A stretch of DNA of 64,000 nt from Kitasatospora sp. GP82. Lineage in GTDB: Bacteria; Actinomycetota; Actinomycetes; Streptomycetales; Streptomycetaceae. The stretch lies in the NCBI RefSeq assembly GCF_029892105.1, contig NZ_JARZAJ010000010.1, positions 62,001-126,000 of the forward strand. Reading direction: 5' to 3'. Positions within the stretch are counted from its first letter, which is position 1, and each line of letters opens with the position of its first letter. Made by a program: the position numbers and the translations under genes. Shown here piece by piece: positions 1-8,596 of this stretch. The notes under the pieces are model-generated. The model was not told where the DNA came from. It made no database searches and saw only the letters and a list, made by a program, of their open reading frames with translations.

Positions 1-96
1 CTGCGGGCGCCCTGGAAGTCTCAACACACCGACCCGGCAGGGAAGACCAGTAACCCGGTGAACCTTCACGGTCACGGCACTGGCGCCGACCACCGA

Positions 97-131
97 CCCC
101 GACCGGTCGCTGTCCAACCGGCCGGTCGGGG
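97..131 (-). terminator. Possible hairpin terminator downstream of the SDR gene
   Basis: A 10-bp inverted repeat (CCCCGACCGG ... CCGGTCGGGG) lies about 100 bases past the stop of the SDR gene that ends at 230 on the minus strand. There is no T-run. The rest of bases 1-229 holds no convincing gene. Confidence 0.3.
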
Positions 132-229
132 CACAGGGCAGGGCCTCAGGCCGTAGGCAGGGCCGACTCGCGCATGATGCACGGCTGGTCCTGCCAGGCG
201 GCGTCACTTCGGCCCGGGACGTGCCGGGG

Positions 230-1087
230 TCAGCGGAATGCGGTGTCCGCTCCAATGGCCTCCACCGCGTCCAACTCGTCCAGCCGGGACTGGAGATGGG
301 TGCGGATCCAGAGGAAGGCCTCCGCCCCCAGGGGGAGTCGGAGCGGCGGGTCGTCGAGGCCGACCGCGGCGATGATGGCCTCGGCGCCGCGGTAGGGGTC
401 GCCCGGCTGGGTGCCGTGCGAAGCTTCGAGCGCCTTGCGTGCCGGGGCGATGAGCTCGGCGTAGTCCTCCATCGGCTCGCCCCACTGCAGCGATCGCCCG
501 CCGAAGTCGGTGCGGAAGGGGCCGGGTTCCACGATGGTGACGCGAATGCCGAGGTGGGCGACTTCGGCCGCGAGGGCCTCGGACATCCCTTCCAGGGCGA
601 ACTTCGTCCCGGCGTACGCGGTGCCACCCGGCCCCGCCAGCACACCGATGACCGACGACATCTGCACGATACGGCCCGACCGCTGCCGTCGAAGAAGCGG
701 CAGGACGGCGCGGGTGACCGTCATCGCGCCGAAGACGTTCGTCTCGAAGTTGTGCCGCAGATCGCTCTCGCTCAGCTCCTCGAACGCGCCGAGCAGCCCG
801 GATCCGGCGTTGTTCACCAGCACGTCGATCCGGCCGAAGGCCCTCTCGGCTTCGGCCACCGCAAGGCGAATCGAGTCTGCGTCTGTCACGTCCAGCCTGA
901 CGGCCCGGACCCGGTCCGGCGCGAGCGCCACCAGATCATCGAGGCCGGCGATGTCCCGGGCGGTGGCAACAACCCGGTCGCCGTGGGCGACGACGGCCCG
1001 GGTGAGCTCTCGTCCGAAGCCGGAGCTGGTCCCGGTGATGAACCAGACCCGGCCCCCGCCGGACGTTTCTCCGTGCCGCTCGCTCAT
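230..1087 (-). CDS. SDR family oxidoreductase
   Basis: A classical short-chain dehydrogenase/reductase of 285 residues, presumably an NAD(P)-dependent cytoplasmic alcohol/ketone oxidoreductase; the substrate cannot be told. The Rossmann glycine motif TGTSSGFG lies near the N-terminus, followed by the NNAG motif and the active-site Ser and YxxxK (YAGTK) in the middle. The PG motif after strand six (VEPGPFRTDF) is also present. The start chosen is the ATG at 1085-1087, because AAGAGGAG stands just upstream; the open frame runs 15 codons further but without a ribosome site. It is a single gene with no operon partner in the window. Members of this subfamily are often called oxidoreductases acting on carbonyl compounds, but that is inference. 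Confidence 0.9.
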   Translation of the reverse strand: MSERHGETSGGGRVWFITGTSSGFGRELTRAVVAHGDRVVATARDIAGLDDLVALAPDRVRAVRLDVTDADSIRLAVAEAERAFGRIDVLVNNAGSGLLGAFEELSESDLRHNFETNVFGAMTVTRAVLPLLRRQRSGRIVQMSSVIGVLAGPGGTAYAGTKFALEGMSEALAAEVAHLGIRVTIVEPGPFRTDFGGRSLQWGEPMEDYAELIAPARKALEASHGTQPGDPYRGAEAIIAAVGLDDPPLRLPLGAEAFLWIRTHLQSRLDELDAVEAIGADTAFR

Positions 1088-1349
1088 CGCGCTCCTCTTT
1101 CGTGTTGTCGCTCTCGGATGGCAGCCGGGCACACGTACGTGGACGTGCCGATACGATCACTGCCCCCGTGCCCCGGTGCACCCTAAAGGTCATCTCACGC
1201 CCCCGAGAAATGATTTTCCCGCTCTCCGGGCGTCGGCCTGCCCGGGCACAACTGTGTTCTGCCCCACCGCTCGGACCAGCATGGTCAGTGATCCCACGAG
1301 CCCGCGGCGGAATGGACACGCCTGCGGGCAGGACGAGCAGCCGGAACGC

Positions 1350-1387
1350 CAGAAGGCCCGGAGTGGATGTCCACTCCGGGCCTTCTG
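1350..1387 (-). terminator. Perfect 18-bp hairpin after tRNA-Ile
   Basis: CAGAAGGCCCGGAGTGGA and its exact reverse complement are separated by only two bases. The repeat sits 7 bases beyond the 3' end of the tRNA on the minus strand. The 18-bp perfect stem is typical of actinobacterial terminators, which often lack a U-tract. It could also terminate from the other side. Confidence 0.75.
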
Positions 1388-1393
1388 CGCCGG

Positions 1394-1467
1394 TGGGCCT
1401 AACAGGACTTGAACCTGTGGCCTCTTCCTTATCAGGGAAGCGCTCTAACCGTCTGAGCTATAGGCCC
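1394..1467 (-). tRNA. tRNA-Ile (anticodon GAU)
   Basis: Reading the minus strand, the acceptor stem is GGGCCTA paired with TAGGCCC, with A as discriminator. The D arm contains AGCTCAGACGGTTAGAGC. The anticodon stem CTTCC/GGAAG encloses loop CTGATAA, giving anticodon GAT. The T arm contains GGTTCAAGTCC. The CCA tail is not encoded; the genome reads CCG. The gene stands alone, not in an rRNA operon as far as the window shows, and is followed at once by a strong hairpin. Its other side faces an integrase remnant at 1782-2012, so this tRNA may once have served as an attachment site. Confidence 0.95.
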
Positions 1468-1781
1468 TTGCCGCACCGAAAGATTAGCGGACCGATGGCC
1501 GATCTCCCAAACGCATGAGGCTTCCTCATTCGCTCACAATGTGTTGCCGCAACTTCTCCCGGCGGCAGACCAGGTGGGTTTCGGCGCAGCTGTCACCACG
1601 CCTCCCGTCCGTCATGGAGGTAGCGGGTGCAGCCGTGAGCGAGAGCCAACGCTGCGGCGTCCTGTGCGCTGCGAGTGGCGCGAGGTCCAGTACCGCCGGT
1701 GGTGCAGGCCGCTGTCGAGCGCCTCGTAGGACGGCCCACCGCCTCCGCCCCTTCTTGGCCGGCGGCGCCGTCGTCGGCGGG

Positions 1782-2012
1782 GTGTCCTTGCCGGAGGTCC
1801 CCCGGTGGCTCGGGCGCAGCTCCGTCGAGATCACTGCGGAGATCTACGGTCACCCGTCCCCCGGTGCGGGTGAGAGGCTGAGGGTCGTGATGGACGGGGC
1901 GTTGTCAGAGGCAGCTGTGATACTCGGTGCCGACCGGTTGAACCCGTGCTGGCTGCGTGCTGACCCGGAGGGAGCAGAAGTGGCAAACATGCAGGTGAGG
2001 GCAGTTCGGTGA
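1782..2012 (+). pseudogene. Tyrosine-recombinase (integrase) C-terminal remnant
   Basis: Only the last ~75 codons resemble a phage/ICE-type tyrosine integrase. They hold the segment VPRWLGRSSVEITAEIYGH, which corresponds to the LGHSS...T..Y.H box that carries the catalytic tyrosine. The conserved His of LGHSS is replaced by Arg. The frame is open back to 1515, but residues before 1782 show no integrase similarity and boxes I and II with the other catalytic Arg/His residues are missing. The remnant lies about 315 bases from tRNA-Ile, a common attachment target. Its stop TGA overlaps the GTG start of sbcD. Bases 1468-1781 hold nothing else that I recognise. Confidence 0.65.
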
Positions 2013-3178
2013 GACTGCTGCATACCTCCGACTGGCACCTGGGGCGCTCCTTCCACCGGGAGAGCCTGCACGATGCCCAGCGCGCCTTCCTCGACCACCT
2101 GGTGGCGGTGGTCGAGGAGTACGGGGTCGAGGCGGTGCTGGTCTCGGGCGATGTGTACGACCGGGCGCTGCCGGGGCTGGAGGCGGTCGCGCTCTTCGAC
2201 GACGTGCTGCACCGGCTCGCCGAGTCGGGCGTACCCACGGTCTTCATCAGCGGCAACCACGATTCGGCGCGGCGACTCGGTGTGGGCGCCGGCCTGATCG
2301 AGAAGGCCGGTATCCATCTGCGCACCGACCCCCAGGGGTGCGCCGTTCCCGTGCTGCTGGCCGACGAGCACGGCCCGGTCGCCGTCTACGGGCTGCCGTA
2401 CCTGGAGCCTGCGCTCACCCGTGAGCGGTTCGGGCTGGACAAGGGGGGCCACGCCGAAGTGCTCCACGCAGCGATGGAGCGGGTCAGGGCCGACCTGGCG
2501 GCCCGCCCGCCCGGTACCAGGGCGGTGGTGCTGGCACACGCCTTCGTCACGGGCGGCGAGCCGAGCGACAGCGAGCGCGACATCACGGTCGGCGGTGTGG
2601 CGAGCGTCCCGGCCTCGGTCTTCGACGGCGTGCACTACGCGGCGCTCGGCCATCTGCACGGCTGCCAGACCCTGGCCCCGCACCTGCGCTACAGCGGCTC
2701 CCCGCTGGCGTACTCCTTCTCCGAGGTGCATCAGCGCAAGACCATGTGGCTGGTCGATCTCGCCGCCGACGGTTCGGTCTCGGCCGAGCGGATCGACTGC
2801 CCGGTGCCCCGGCCGCTGGCCAGGCTCAGAGGGCGGCTGGAGCAGCTCCTGGACGACCCCGAGCTGGCGGTGCACGAGGAGTCCTGGGTGCAGGTCACCC
2901 TCACCGACCCGGCCCGCCCGGCCAATCCGATGGAGGAGTTGCGGCGGCGCTTCCCGCACACCCTCCAGCTGCTCTTCGAGCCGGAGCGGCCCCCCGGCGA
3001 GGAGCAGCAGTCGTACGCGGACCGGGTCAGCGGGCGTGCGGACTTGGAGATCGCCGAGGGTTTCGTCCGCCATGTACGTCCCGGTGGCGAGCTGGACGAG
3101 CTGGAGCAGGGCTGGCTGCGGGAGGCATTCGAGAGCGTCCGCCTGGCCACCGAGCACGAGCAGGAGCTGCCCCGATGA
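2009..3178 (+). CDS. sbcD: Exonuclease subunit SbcD (Mre11-type nuclease)
   Basis: Metallophosphoesterase subunit of the SbcCD complex, which cuts hairpins and DNA ends during recombination and repair. The phosphoesterase motifs are in order: DWHLG (residues 8-12), GDVYD, GNHD, and later AHAFVTGG and GHLHG. Length, 389 residues, is normal for the family. The GTG at 2009 is the start, placing the DWH motif at the expected distance and overlapping the stop of the integrase remnant by GTGA. The 3' end overlaps sbcC by ATGA, so the two subunits are translationally coupled as usual for this pair. Confidence 0.97.
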   Translation: MRLLHTSDWHLGRSFHRESLHDAQRAFLDHLVAVVEEYGVEAVLVSGDVYDRALPGLEAVALFDDVLHRLAESGVPTVFISGNHDSARRLGVGAGLIEKAGIHLRTDPQGCAVPVLLADEHGPVAVYGLPYLEPALTRERFGLDKGGHAEVLHAAMERVRADLAARPPGTRAVVLAHAFVTGGEPSDSERDITVGGVASVPASVFDGVHYAALGHLHGCQTLAPHLRYSGSPLAYSFSEVHQRKTMWLVDLAADGSVSAERIDCPVPRPLARLRGRLEQLLDDPELAVHEESWVQVTLTDPARPANPMEELRRRFPHTLQLLFEPERPPGEEQQSYADRVSGRADLEIAEGFVRHVRPGGELDELEQGWLREAFESVRLATEHEQELPR

Positions 3179-6100
3179 GACTGCACCAGCTGACGGTCAC
3201 CGCCTTCGGCCCGTTCGCGGGCACGGAGCAGGTGGACTTCGACCACCTCGCCTCCGGCGGTCTCTTCCTGCTGCGCGGCGCCACCGGTGCCGGGAAGAGC
3301 AGCGTGCTGGACGCGGTCTGCTTCGCGCTCTACGGCGAGGTGCCCGGCGCGCGGAAGGGCAATCCGCTGCGCAGCGACCACGCCGAGCCGCTGGTGCTCA
3401 CCGAGGTCCGCCTGGAGCTGACCCTGGGCGGGCGCCGCCTGGAGATCACCCGCAGCCCCGAGCAGCGGCGCCCCAAGCGCCGGGGCACCGGTACGACCGT
3501 CGAGAAGCCGCAGACGCTGCTGCGCGAATGGTCCGCCGACCTCGGTGACGGCACGCCGGGCTGGCGGGCGCTCAGCCGCTCGCACCAGGAGGCCGGGGAG
3601 GAGATCCGGCGGCTGATCGGGATGAGCCGCGAGCAGTTCTGCCAGGTGGTGCTGCTGCCGCAGGGCGACTTCGCCCGCTTTCTGCGTGCCGACGCCAACG
3701 ACCGGGCGGCGCTGCTGCGGCAGCTTTTCGACACCGGGCGGTTCGACCTGGTCGAGCGCTGGCTCGGCGAGCAGCGGCGCAAGCACGAGGCAGCGGTACA
3801 GGACGGCCGGCTGCGGCTGCGCGATCTCGCCAGCCGCGCTCAGGAGGCGGCGGGCCCGGACGCCGAGCCGCCGACCGACTGGGTGCCGGGTGAGGACGCT
3901 GCCGGGTCCGCGTCGGCAGCCGGGGGGCTGGCCGCAGGGGTGCTCGGCTGGGCCGCGATCCTGCGCAACGACGCCGCAGAGCAGTTGGCGGTGGCGCGCT
4001 CGGCCCTGGCCGAGGCCGAGGCCGCCCAGACGACTGCTCAGCGCCGTCAGCAGCGGGCCGACGAGCTGGCCGACCGTCAGCGCCGCCATCGGGCAGCCGC
4101 CGTGGAGGCCCGTCGCCTGCACGAGTCGGCCGAGCAACTGACCTTGGACGAGCGGCGCCTGGCTGCCGCCCAGGCGGCGCTGGGTGTGGAGTCGGTCCTG
4201 CGGCTGCGCGACAGTGCGGCAGCCGCGCAGCAGGCTGCCCTGCAGGCCGAACGAGACCGTCGCGCAGCCCTCGCACGCCTCGCCATCCCCTGGCCCGCCG
4301 AGCACTCCACACCCTGGCACGGCACCGACCGCTCCGCCGCTGCGGGTGACTCCGGGTACCGGCCCGGGGAGGCGGAACTCGCAGAGGCCGAGCGGCTGTT
4401 GCAGGCGCAGCTCGGCCGGCTGGAGGCGGCACGGGCCGATGAGCGGCGCCAGGCCGAGCTGAGCCGGGAGCAGGCACAGCTCGTGGCCGAGCGGGCGCGA
4501 GCGGAGGAGCTCGCGGAGGAGGCCCAGGACTGGCTGTTGGACTTCGACGGCAGACTGAAGTCGTTGCAGGAGGAGCAGGAGGCCGCCCGGGCGGCCGGGG
4601 CCAGGGTCGAGCAACTGGATTCCCGCTGTGCCGAGTTGGGTGCCCGTCTCACCGCGGCCGTCCGCCGGGACGAGCTGCACGCCCGGATCGCCGGGGCGGA
4701 GGCGGAGTTGTCCGGCCTGCGCGGCAGGGCTCAGGATGCGCGCGAGCACAGTCTGGACCTGCGGGAGCGCCGTCTGGCGGGCATGGCAGCGGAGTTGGCG
4801 GGGCAGCTGCGCCAGGACGAGCCCTGCCGGGTCTGCGGCTCCCAGGCGCACCCCGCCCCGGCGCAGCCGGGCGACGCGTCGGTGGGTGCGGCGGACGAGG
4901 CATCGGCCCGTGCCGTCCAGTCGCGGGCCGAGCAGACCCTGTCGGCGGCGGAGTCGGCCCTGACGATGCTGCGGGTCGAGGAGGCGGCGGCCTCGGGCGC
5001 CGCGGGGGCGCAGGGGGTTGCCGCGTTGGAGGCGGCTCTGGCGGAGTCCGAGCAGCATCGTCGTTCGGCACTGCGCGCGACCGAGGGGCTTGAGCGGCTG
5101 GAGCAGCGGATCGCCCGGCTGACGGATGAGCAGTCCCGGCGGCAGGCCCAGTTGCGGCAGGCGGGGGCGAGCAGTGCGGCCCTGGCGGCCAGGGAGCAGG
5201 CAGTCGCCGGGGAGCAGCGCGAGTTGGAGCAGCGCGTCAGTGCGGCGCGAGCCGACGCCCCGTCGGTTGCCGCCCGGGCCGCCGCGCTCACCTCGCTCGC
5301 GGATGCGGTGGTGGCGGCCCTGGCCGCCGTCCGTGGCTCGACCGAGGCCGCGGCCCGGCTGGCGGAGGCCGAGGCGGAGCTGGTCCGGACGAGCCTGGAG
5401 GCAGGCTTCGCCGCCCCCGAGGCGGCCCGCGCGGCGCTGCTGCCCGCCGCCGAACGCCTGGCGTTGCAGGCGCGCCTGGAGCAGCAACGCACGGCCCGCG
5501 ATGCGGTCGAGCGTGTGCTGACCGATCCGGAGCTGGTTGCGGCGGCTGCCCTGCCTGCGGTCGATCCCGGCGCGGTCTCGGCGGAGCTCCGGTCGGCCAC
5601 CGTCCGGCTCAGGGCGACTTCGGCCGTGGAGAGCACCGCCGTCGAGCGCTGCGCCGCGCTGGCGCGGATCGGCCGTGAGCTGGCGGCACTGGCCACCGGT
5701 CTGACCCCGGCGCTGGAGCGGTACGGGCGGATCAGCCGGCTGGCCGGTCTCGCTTCCGGCACCTCGTCGGAGAACGTGCTGCGGATGCGCCTGGAGTCGT
5801 ACGTGCTGGCGGCGAGGCTGGAGCAGGTGGCACAGCGGGCGAGCGACCGGCTGGTGCGGATGTCCGGCGGTCGCTACACCCTCGTCCACAGTGACGACCG
5901 GGTGGCGGGCAACCGGCGCTCCGGCCTGGCGCTGCGGGTGGTGGACGCCTGGACGGGCATCGACCGGGACACGGCGACACTCTCCGGTGGGGAGAGCTTC
6001 TTCGCCTCGCTCGCCCTGGCACTCGGCCTGGCCGATGTGGTGACGGACGAGGCGGGCGGGATGCCGCTGGACACGCTCTTCATCGACGAGGGCTTCGGCA

Positions 6101-6282
6101 GCCTCGACGAGCAGGCGCTGGAGGAGGTGATGGACGTCCTGGACGGTCTGCGCGAGCGGGACCGGGCGGTCGGCATCGTGAGCCATGTCGCCGATCTGCG
6201 GTCCCGGATTCCCACGCAGCTCCTGGTCCGCAAGGGCCGCCACGGCTCCACCCTCCGCCTGACCGCCCGCGCGGACGGCTAG
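3175..6282 (+). CDS. sbcC: Exonuclease subunit SbcC (Rad50-type SMC ATPase)
   Basis: ATPase subunit of the SbcCD nuclease, 1035 residues. The Walker A motif GATGAGKSS is near residue 40. A long alanine/glutamate/arginine-rich coiled-coil region fills the middle, interrupted by the zinc hook CRVC (Cys residues about 551 and 554), through which two molecules dimerise. The ABC signature LSGGESFF lies near residue 935 and Walker B is LFIDEGFGSLD. The ATG at 3175 overlaps the sbcD stop. No frameshift or missing motif is seen. Confidence 0.97.
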   Translation: MRLHQLTVTAFGPFAGTEQVDFDHLASGGLFLLRGATGAGKSSVLDAVCFALYGEVPGARKGNPLRSDHAEPLVLTEVRLELTLGGRRLEITRSPEQRRPKRRGTGTTVEKPQTLLREWSADLGDGTPGWRALSRSHQEAGEEIRRLIGMSREQFCQVVLLPQGDFARFLRADANDRAALLRQLFDTGRFDLVERWLGEQRRKHEAAVQDGRLRLRDLASRAQEAAGPDAEPPTDWVPGEDAAGSASAAGGLAAGVLGWAAILRNDAAEQLAVARSALAEAEAAQTTAQRRQQRADELADRQRRHRAAAVEARRLHESAEQLTLDERRLAAAQAALGVESVLRLRDSAAAAQQAALQAERDRRAALARLAIPWPAEHSTPWHGTDRSAAAGDSGYRPGEAELAEAERLLQAQLGRLEAARADERRQAELSREQAQLVAERARAEELAEEAQDWLLDFDGRLKSLQEEQEAARAAGARVEQLDSRCAELGARLTAAVRRDELHARIAGAEAELSGLRGRAQDAREHSLDLRERRLAGMAAELAGQLRQDEPCRVCGSQAHPAPAQPGDASVGAADEASARAVQSRAEQTLSAAESALTMLRVEEAAASGAAGAQGVAALEAALAESEQHRRSALRATEGLERLEQRIARLTDEQSRRQAQLRQAGASSAALAAREQAVAGEQRELEQRVSAARADAPSVAARAAALTSLADAVVAALAAVRGSTEAAARLAEAEAELVRTSLEAGFAAPEAARAALLPAAERLALQARLEQQRTARDAVERVLTDPELVAAAALPAVDPGAVSAELRSATVRLRATSAVESTAVERCAALARIGRELAALATGLTPALERYGRISRLAGLASGTSSENVLRMRLESYVLAARLEQVAQRASDRLVRMSGGRYTLVHSDDRVAGNRRSGLALRVVDAWTGIDRDTATLSGGESFFASLALALGLADVVTDEAGGMPLDTLFIDEGFGSLDEQALEEVMDVLDGLRERDRAVGIVSHVADLRSRIPTQLLVRKGRHGSTLRLTARADG

Positions 6283-6335
6283 CGGGCGGGCTGCGAGCGC
6301 TGGGCGTCAGGGCACGCCTGCCGTGCGGGCCCCGT

Positions 6336-6539
6336 TCAGCCGGAGCAGGCGATGCGCTGGGCCTGCTGCCAGGTGCAGACCGGGCAGAGGGTGATCCCTG
6401 GGTGGTCGGCGGGCAGTTCGGTCGGTTCGCCGCACTGGACGCAGTCGGCGCGCGGCCCGGTGAGTCCCGGGTCGTGGGTGAGCGCCTGGACGGCGTCCGT
6501 GTCCGGGGCGAGTGCGCACTGCTGGGTGTCGTCCGTCAT
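6336..6539 (-). CDS. Small zinc-ribbon protein
   Basis: A 67-residue protein with two CxxC pairs (CVQC and CPVC, 20 residues apart), a pattern expected to bind one zinc ion as a ribbon. The N-terminal half is acidic. GGAAGG stands before the ATG at 6537-6539, which supports a real gene. It is convergent with sbcC and downstream of the YjbQ gene on the same strand. The function is unknown; similar short zinc-ribbon proteins are common in streptomycetes. Confidence 0.75.
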   Translation of the reverse strand: MTDDTQQCALAPDTDAVQALTHDPGLTGPRADCVQCGEPTELPADHPGITLCPVCTWQQAQRIACSG

Positions 6540-6622
6540 GCCGCCTTCCTACCCCGCCCGCCCGGCCTCCGGCAAGCAGTGAGCGGGCGGGCACGCGAAC
6601 CCTCGCGGGCGGGCGGGCAGCC

Positions 6623-7045
6623 CTAGCCGAGGAAGGAGAGCCGTACGGTGCGGCGTGGGTTGTCCCCGTTGGTGTCGACCAGGACGATCGACTGCCAGAC
6701 GCCCAGCGCCAGCTGCCCTCCGATGACCGGCAGGGTGGCATGCGGGGCGATCAGCCCGGGGAGCACATGGTCGCGGCCGTGGCCGGGGCTGCCGTGGCGG
6801 TGGCGCCAGCGGTCGTCGGCCGGGAGCAGGTCGCGCAGGATCGCGAGCAGGTCGTCGTCGCTTCCGGCGCCGGTCTCGATCACCGCGACTCCGGCGGTGG
6901 CATGCGGGACGAAGACGTTGAGGAGGCCGTCCCGCCCCCTTGCGGCCGTGTCCAGGAAGGCCGCACAGCGGTCGGTGATGTCGAGGGCGACCTCGCCGGT
7001 GCCGGTGGTGATCTCGAAGGTGATGGAATGGAAGGTGTCCGCCAT
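6623..7045 (-). CDS. YjbQ family protein (UPF0047)
   Basis: A 140-residue protein matching the YjbQ/UPF0047 family. It carries the conserved PHATAGVAVIE segment and the later LPGLIAPHATLPVIGGQLALGVWQ segment, which hold conserved His/Gly residues. Family members have been reported to show weak thiamine-phosphate-synthase activity, but the true role is unsettled. The start is the ATG at 7043-7045, preceded by AGGATGG; the open frame upstream is not used. It lies 83 bases from the zinc-ribbon gene on the same strand, so the two may be co-transcribed. Confidence 0.88.
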   Translation of the reverse strand: MADTFHSITFEITTGTGEVALDITDRCAAFLDTAARGRDGLLNVFVPHATAGVAVIETGAGSDDDLLAILRDLLPADDRWRHRHGSPGHGRDHVLPGLIAPHATLPVIGGQLALGVWQSIVLVDTNGDNPRRTVRLSFLG

Positions 7046-8402
7046 GGTGCCATCCTGGCTCACCGCGCACCGCCGCGGGCACCGGGGCTCGCCGTTCGTC
7101 AGGTCGACTCCGCCGACGCCGCACACCGCCCCGGGCATCGCGACACATCGGCTCGGCCGAGACTTCGGGCAGATCGACTTGGACCGATCACCTCAGGCAG
7201 ATCACGGTGCCCGGACAGCACTGAGACCCGACGGACCTTCAGGTCCATCGGGTCGGGCCGACCGAGTCCGCACGGAGCGGACCGGACCGTCAGCCCCGAC
7301 TGCCGAACAGGCTGCGCTTCAGCCTGCGCAGCGGTGCCAGCAGCAGTACCCGCGTGGTGCGGCGCCGGGAGGCCGGACTGGTCGTACCACGTGGTGTCAG
7401 CTCTCTTATCAGACACAGCGCCTCCGCTGTGTCCACTGTCGAGAGCGCCGGAGCCCCCAGCACCGACAGGTGACGGTCGATCCGACGGCCGGTCGCGCCG
7501 ACTCCGCACTGGATCGCCGGCACCCGAGGCCGACTCCGCACTTGCATCTGTTCCATCTGTTTCCCACCCCTACGAGGCGCCAGGGCCGTGGCGAAGACTA
7601 TCCGTGAGAGACGGCCTTCGCGCAACCGTCCTGGTGTCCTGCCACCGTATCGTGCGAAGCGAACTGACGCTTCACCAGGAGGCCGTGGCTTCGGTCACGA
7701 CTGCGCATCAACCTGACGGACCGACGGGCCCGAGGAGACCAGGTCAGCGCACCGATGGGCCGACGATCCCGGACTTCGGCGAATCACAGTGAACTCCGCG
7801 TGCAGGGCGCATGGTTCAAGCACTGTGCGCCGGGCGCACACTCGGGCCGCCGCCCGACCCCGACCTCCTGGCGCGCGGGTCGGCCACTGCCTCCTGTACG
7901 CCTGCCACCGCCCGTTGCGCCGCCACTGCGCGCCGAGCGCGGTCAGGCATCAGCCCTTCAGCACCGGGCCGACCGTCGGGGACGTGATCGGGGAGGCGTT
8001 CGACTGCGAGCTCACGGGCGCCCCCAGGGGCGGGAGGAGGGAGGGCACGCCGGGCCGGCGCAGCCACTGTAAGACTTCGTGTCAATACCGAAGCCCGATC
8101 CGGCCCCGGCAACGGCCTGAACGGGATCGGGGACGGATGCTTCAGGAAATGAACACAACGAAGGGATTGACGCCTTCGCTCCTTACAAGCAATATCTCTA
8201 CCAACGCGGACGCCCGGACCACACTCCCGGCGTCCCCCGGTCGGATGAATTCGTCCGAGCCCAACTGAATTCGACAGCTGAAGAACTTCCGACGCCAGCT
8301 ATAAGTCACTGTCCGGCCGCCTCGACGCTGCGGCGGCCCGGCTACAGCTGGCGTACGGACCGGCGGCCGACCGTTGAGGGTCGGTCCGGCCGCCACCGGA
8401 CT
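7046..8402. other. Gene-poor stretch, no recognisable product
   Basis: About 1.35 kb with several overlapping open frames, none of which has a good ribosome site, a recognisable domain or clear third-position bias. From about 8080 to 8300 the base composition is less GC-rich than the neighbours, as promoter regions are. From 8290 to 8402 there are nested imperfect inverted repeats (for example CGCCAGCT with AGCTGGCG, and GGCCGCC with GGCGGCC), ending in the terminator at 8403-8447. It could be a long untranslated leader, an RNA gene or an eroded gene; I cannot decide. Confidence 0.4.
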
Positions 8403-8447
8403 GCCGGTGCCGCCGCTCGAACGGCGCGGCACCGGCGGTCGCTTTTT
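8403..8447 (+). terminator. Hairpin with T-run upstream of the glycosyltransferase
   Basis: GCCGGTGCCGC pairs with GCGGCACCGGC across a 12-base loop, and is followed within a few bases by TTTTT. This is a rare canonical intrinsic terminator on the plus strand in GC-rich DNA. No protein gene lies immediately upstream on that strand, so it may end a non-coding transcript or act as a leader attenuator for the gene at 8597. Confidence 0.6.
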
Positions 8448-8596
8448 CCGCCACCTGCGCCGTCTTTGCGCCACCTCTCCGTTGCCCGAGCGTCACCGAA
8501 CGCCCACTCTGCGTGCATCACAGCTCAGTACAGTGATACGAGCGGTACCGAGCGGCCTGCTGACGGCCCAGCACCCATTAAGCGGAGTGAACCAGC

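Noticed and set aside
2731..6243. 1170-codon open frame antisense to sbcC
   Set aside because: It mirrors sbcC codons in GC-rich DNA, has no ribosome site or domain, and is Gln/Arg/Leu/Gly-rich as antisense shadows are.
7290..7625. 111-codon minus-strand frame with a leucine/arginine-rich end
   Set aside because: It could be the tail of a decayed gene, but there is no recognisable family and no ribosome site, so it is not called.
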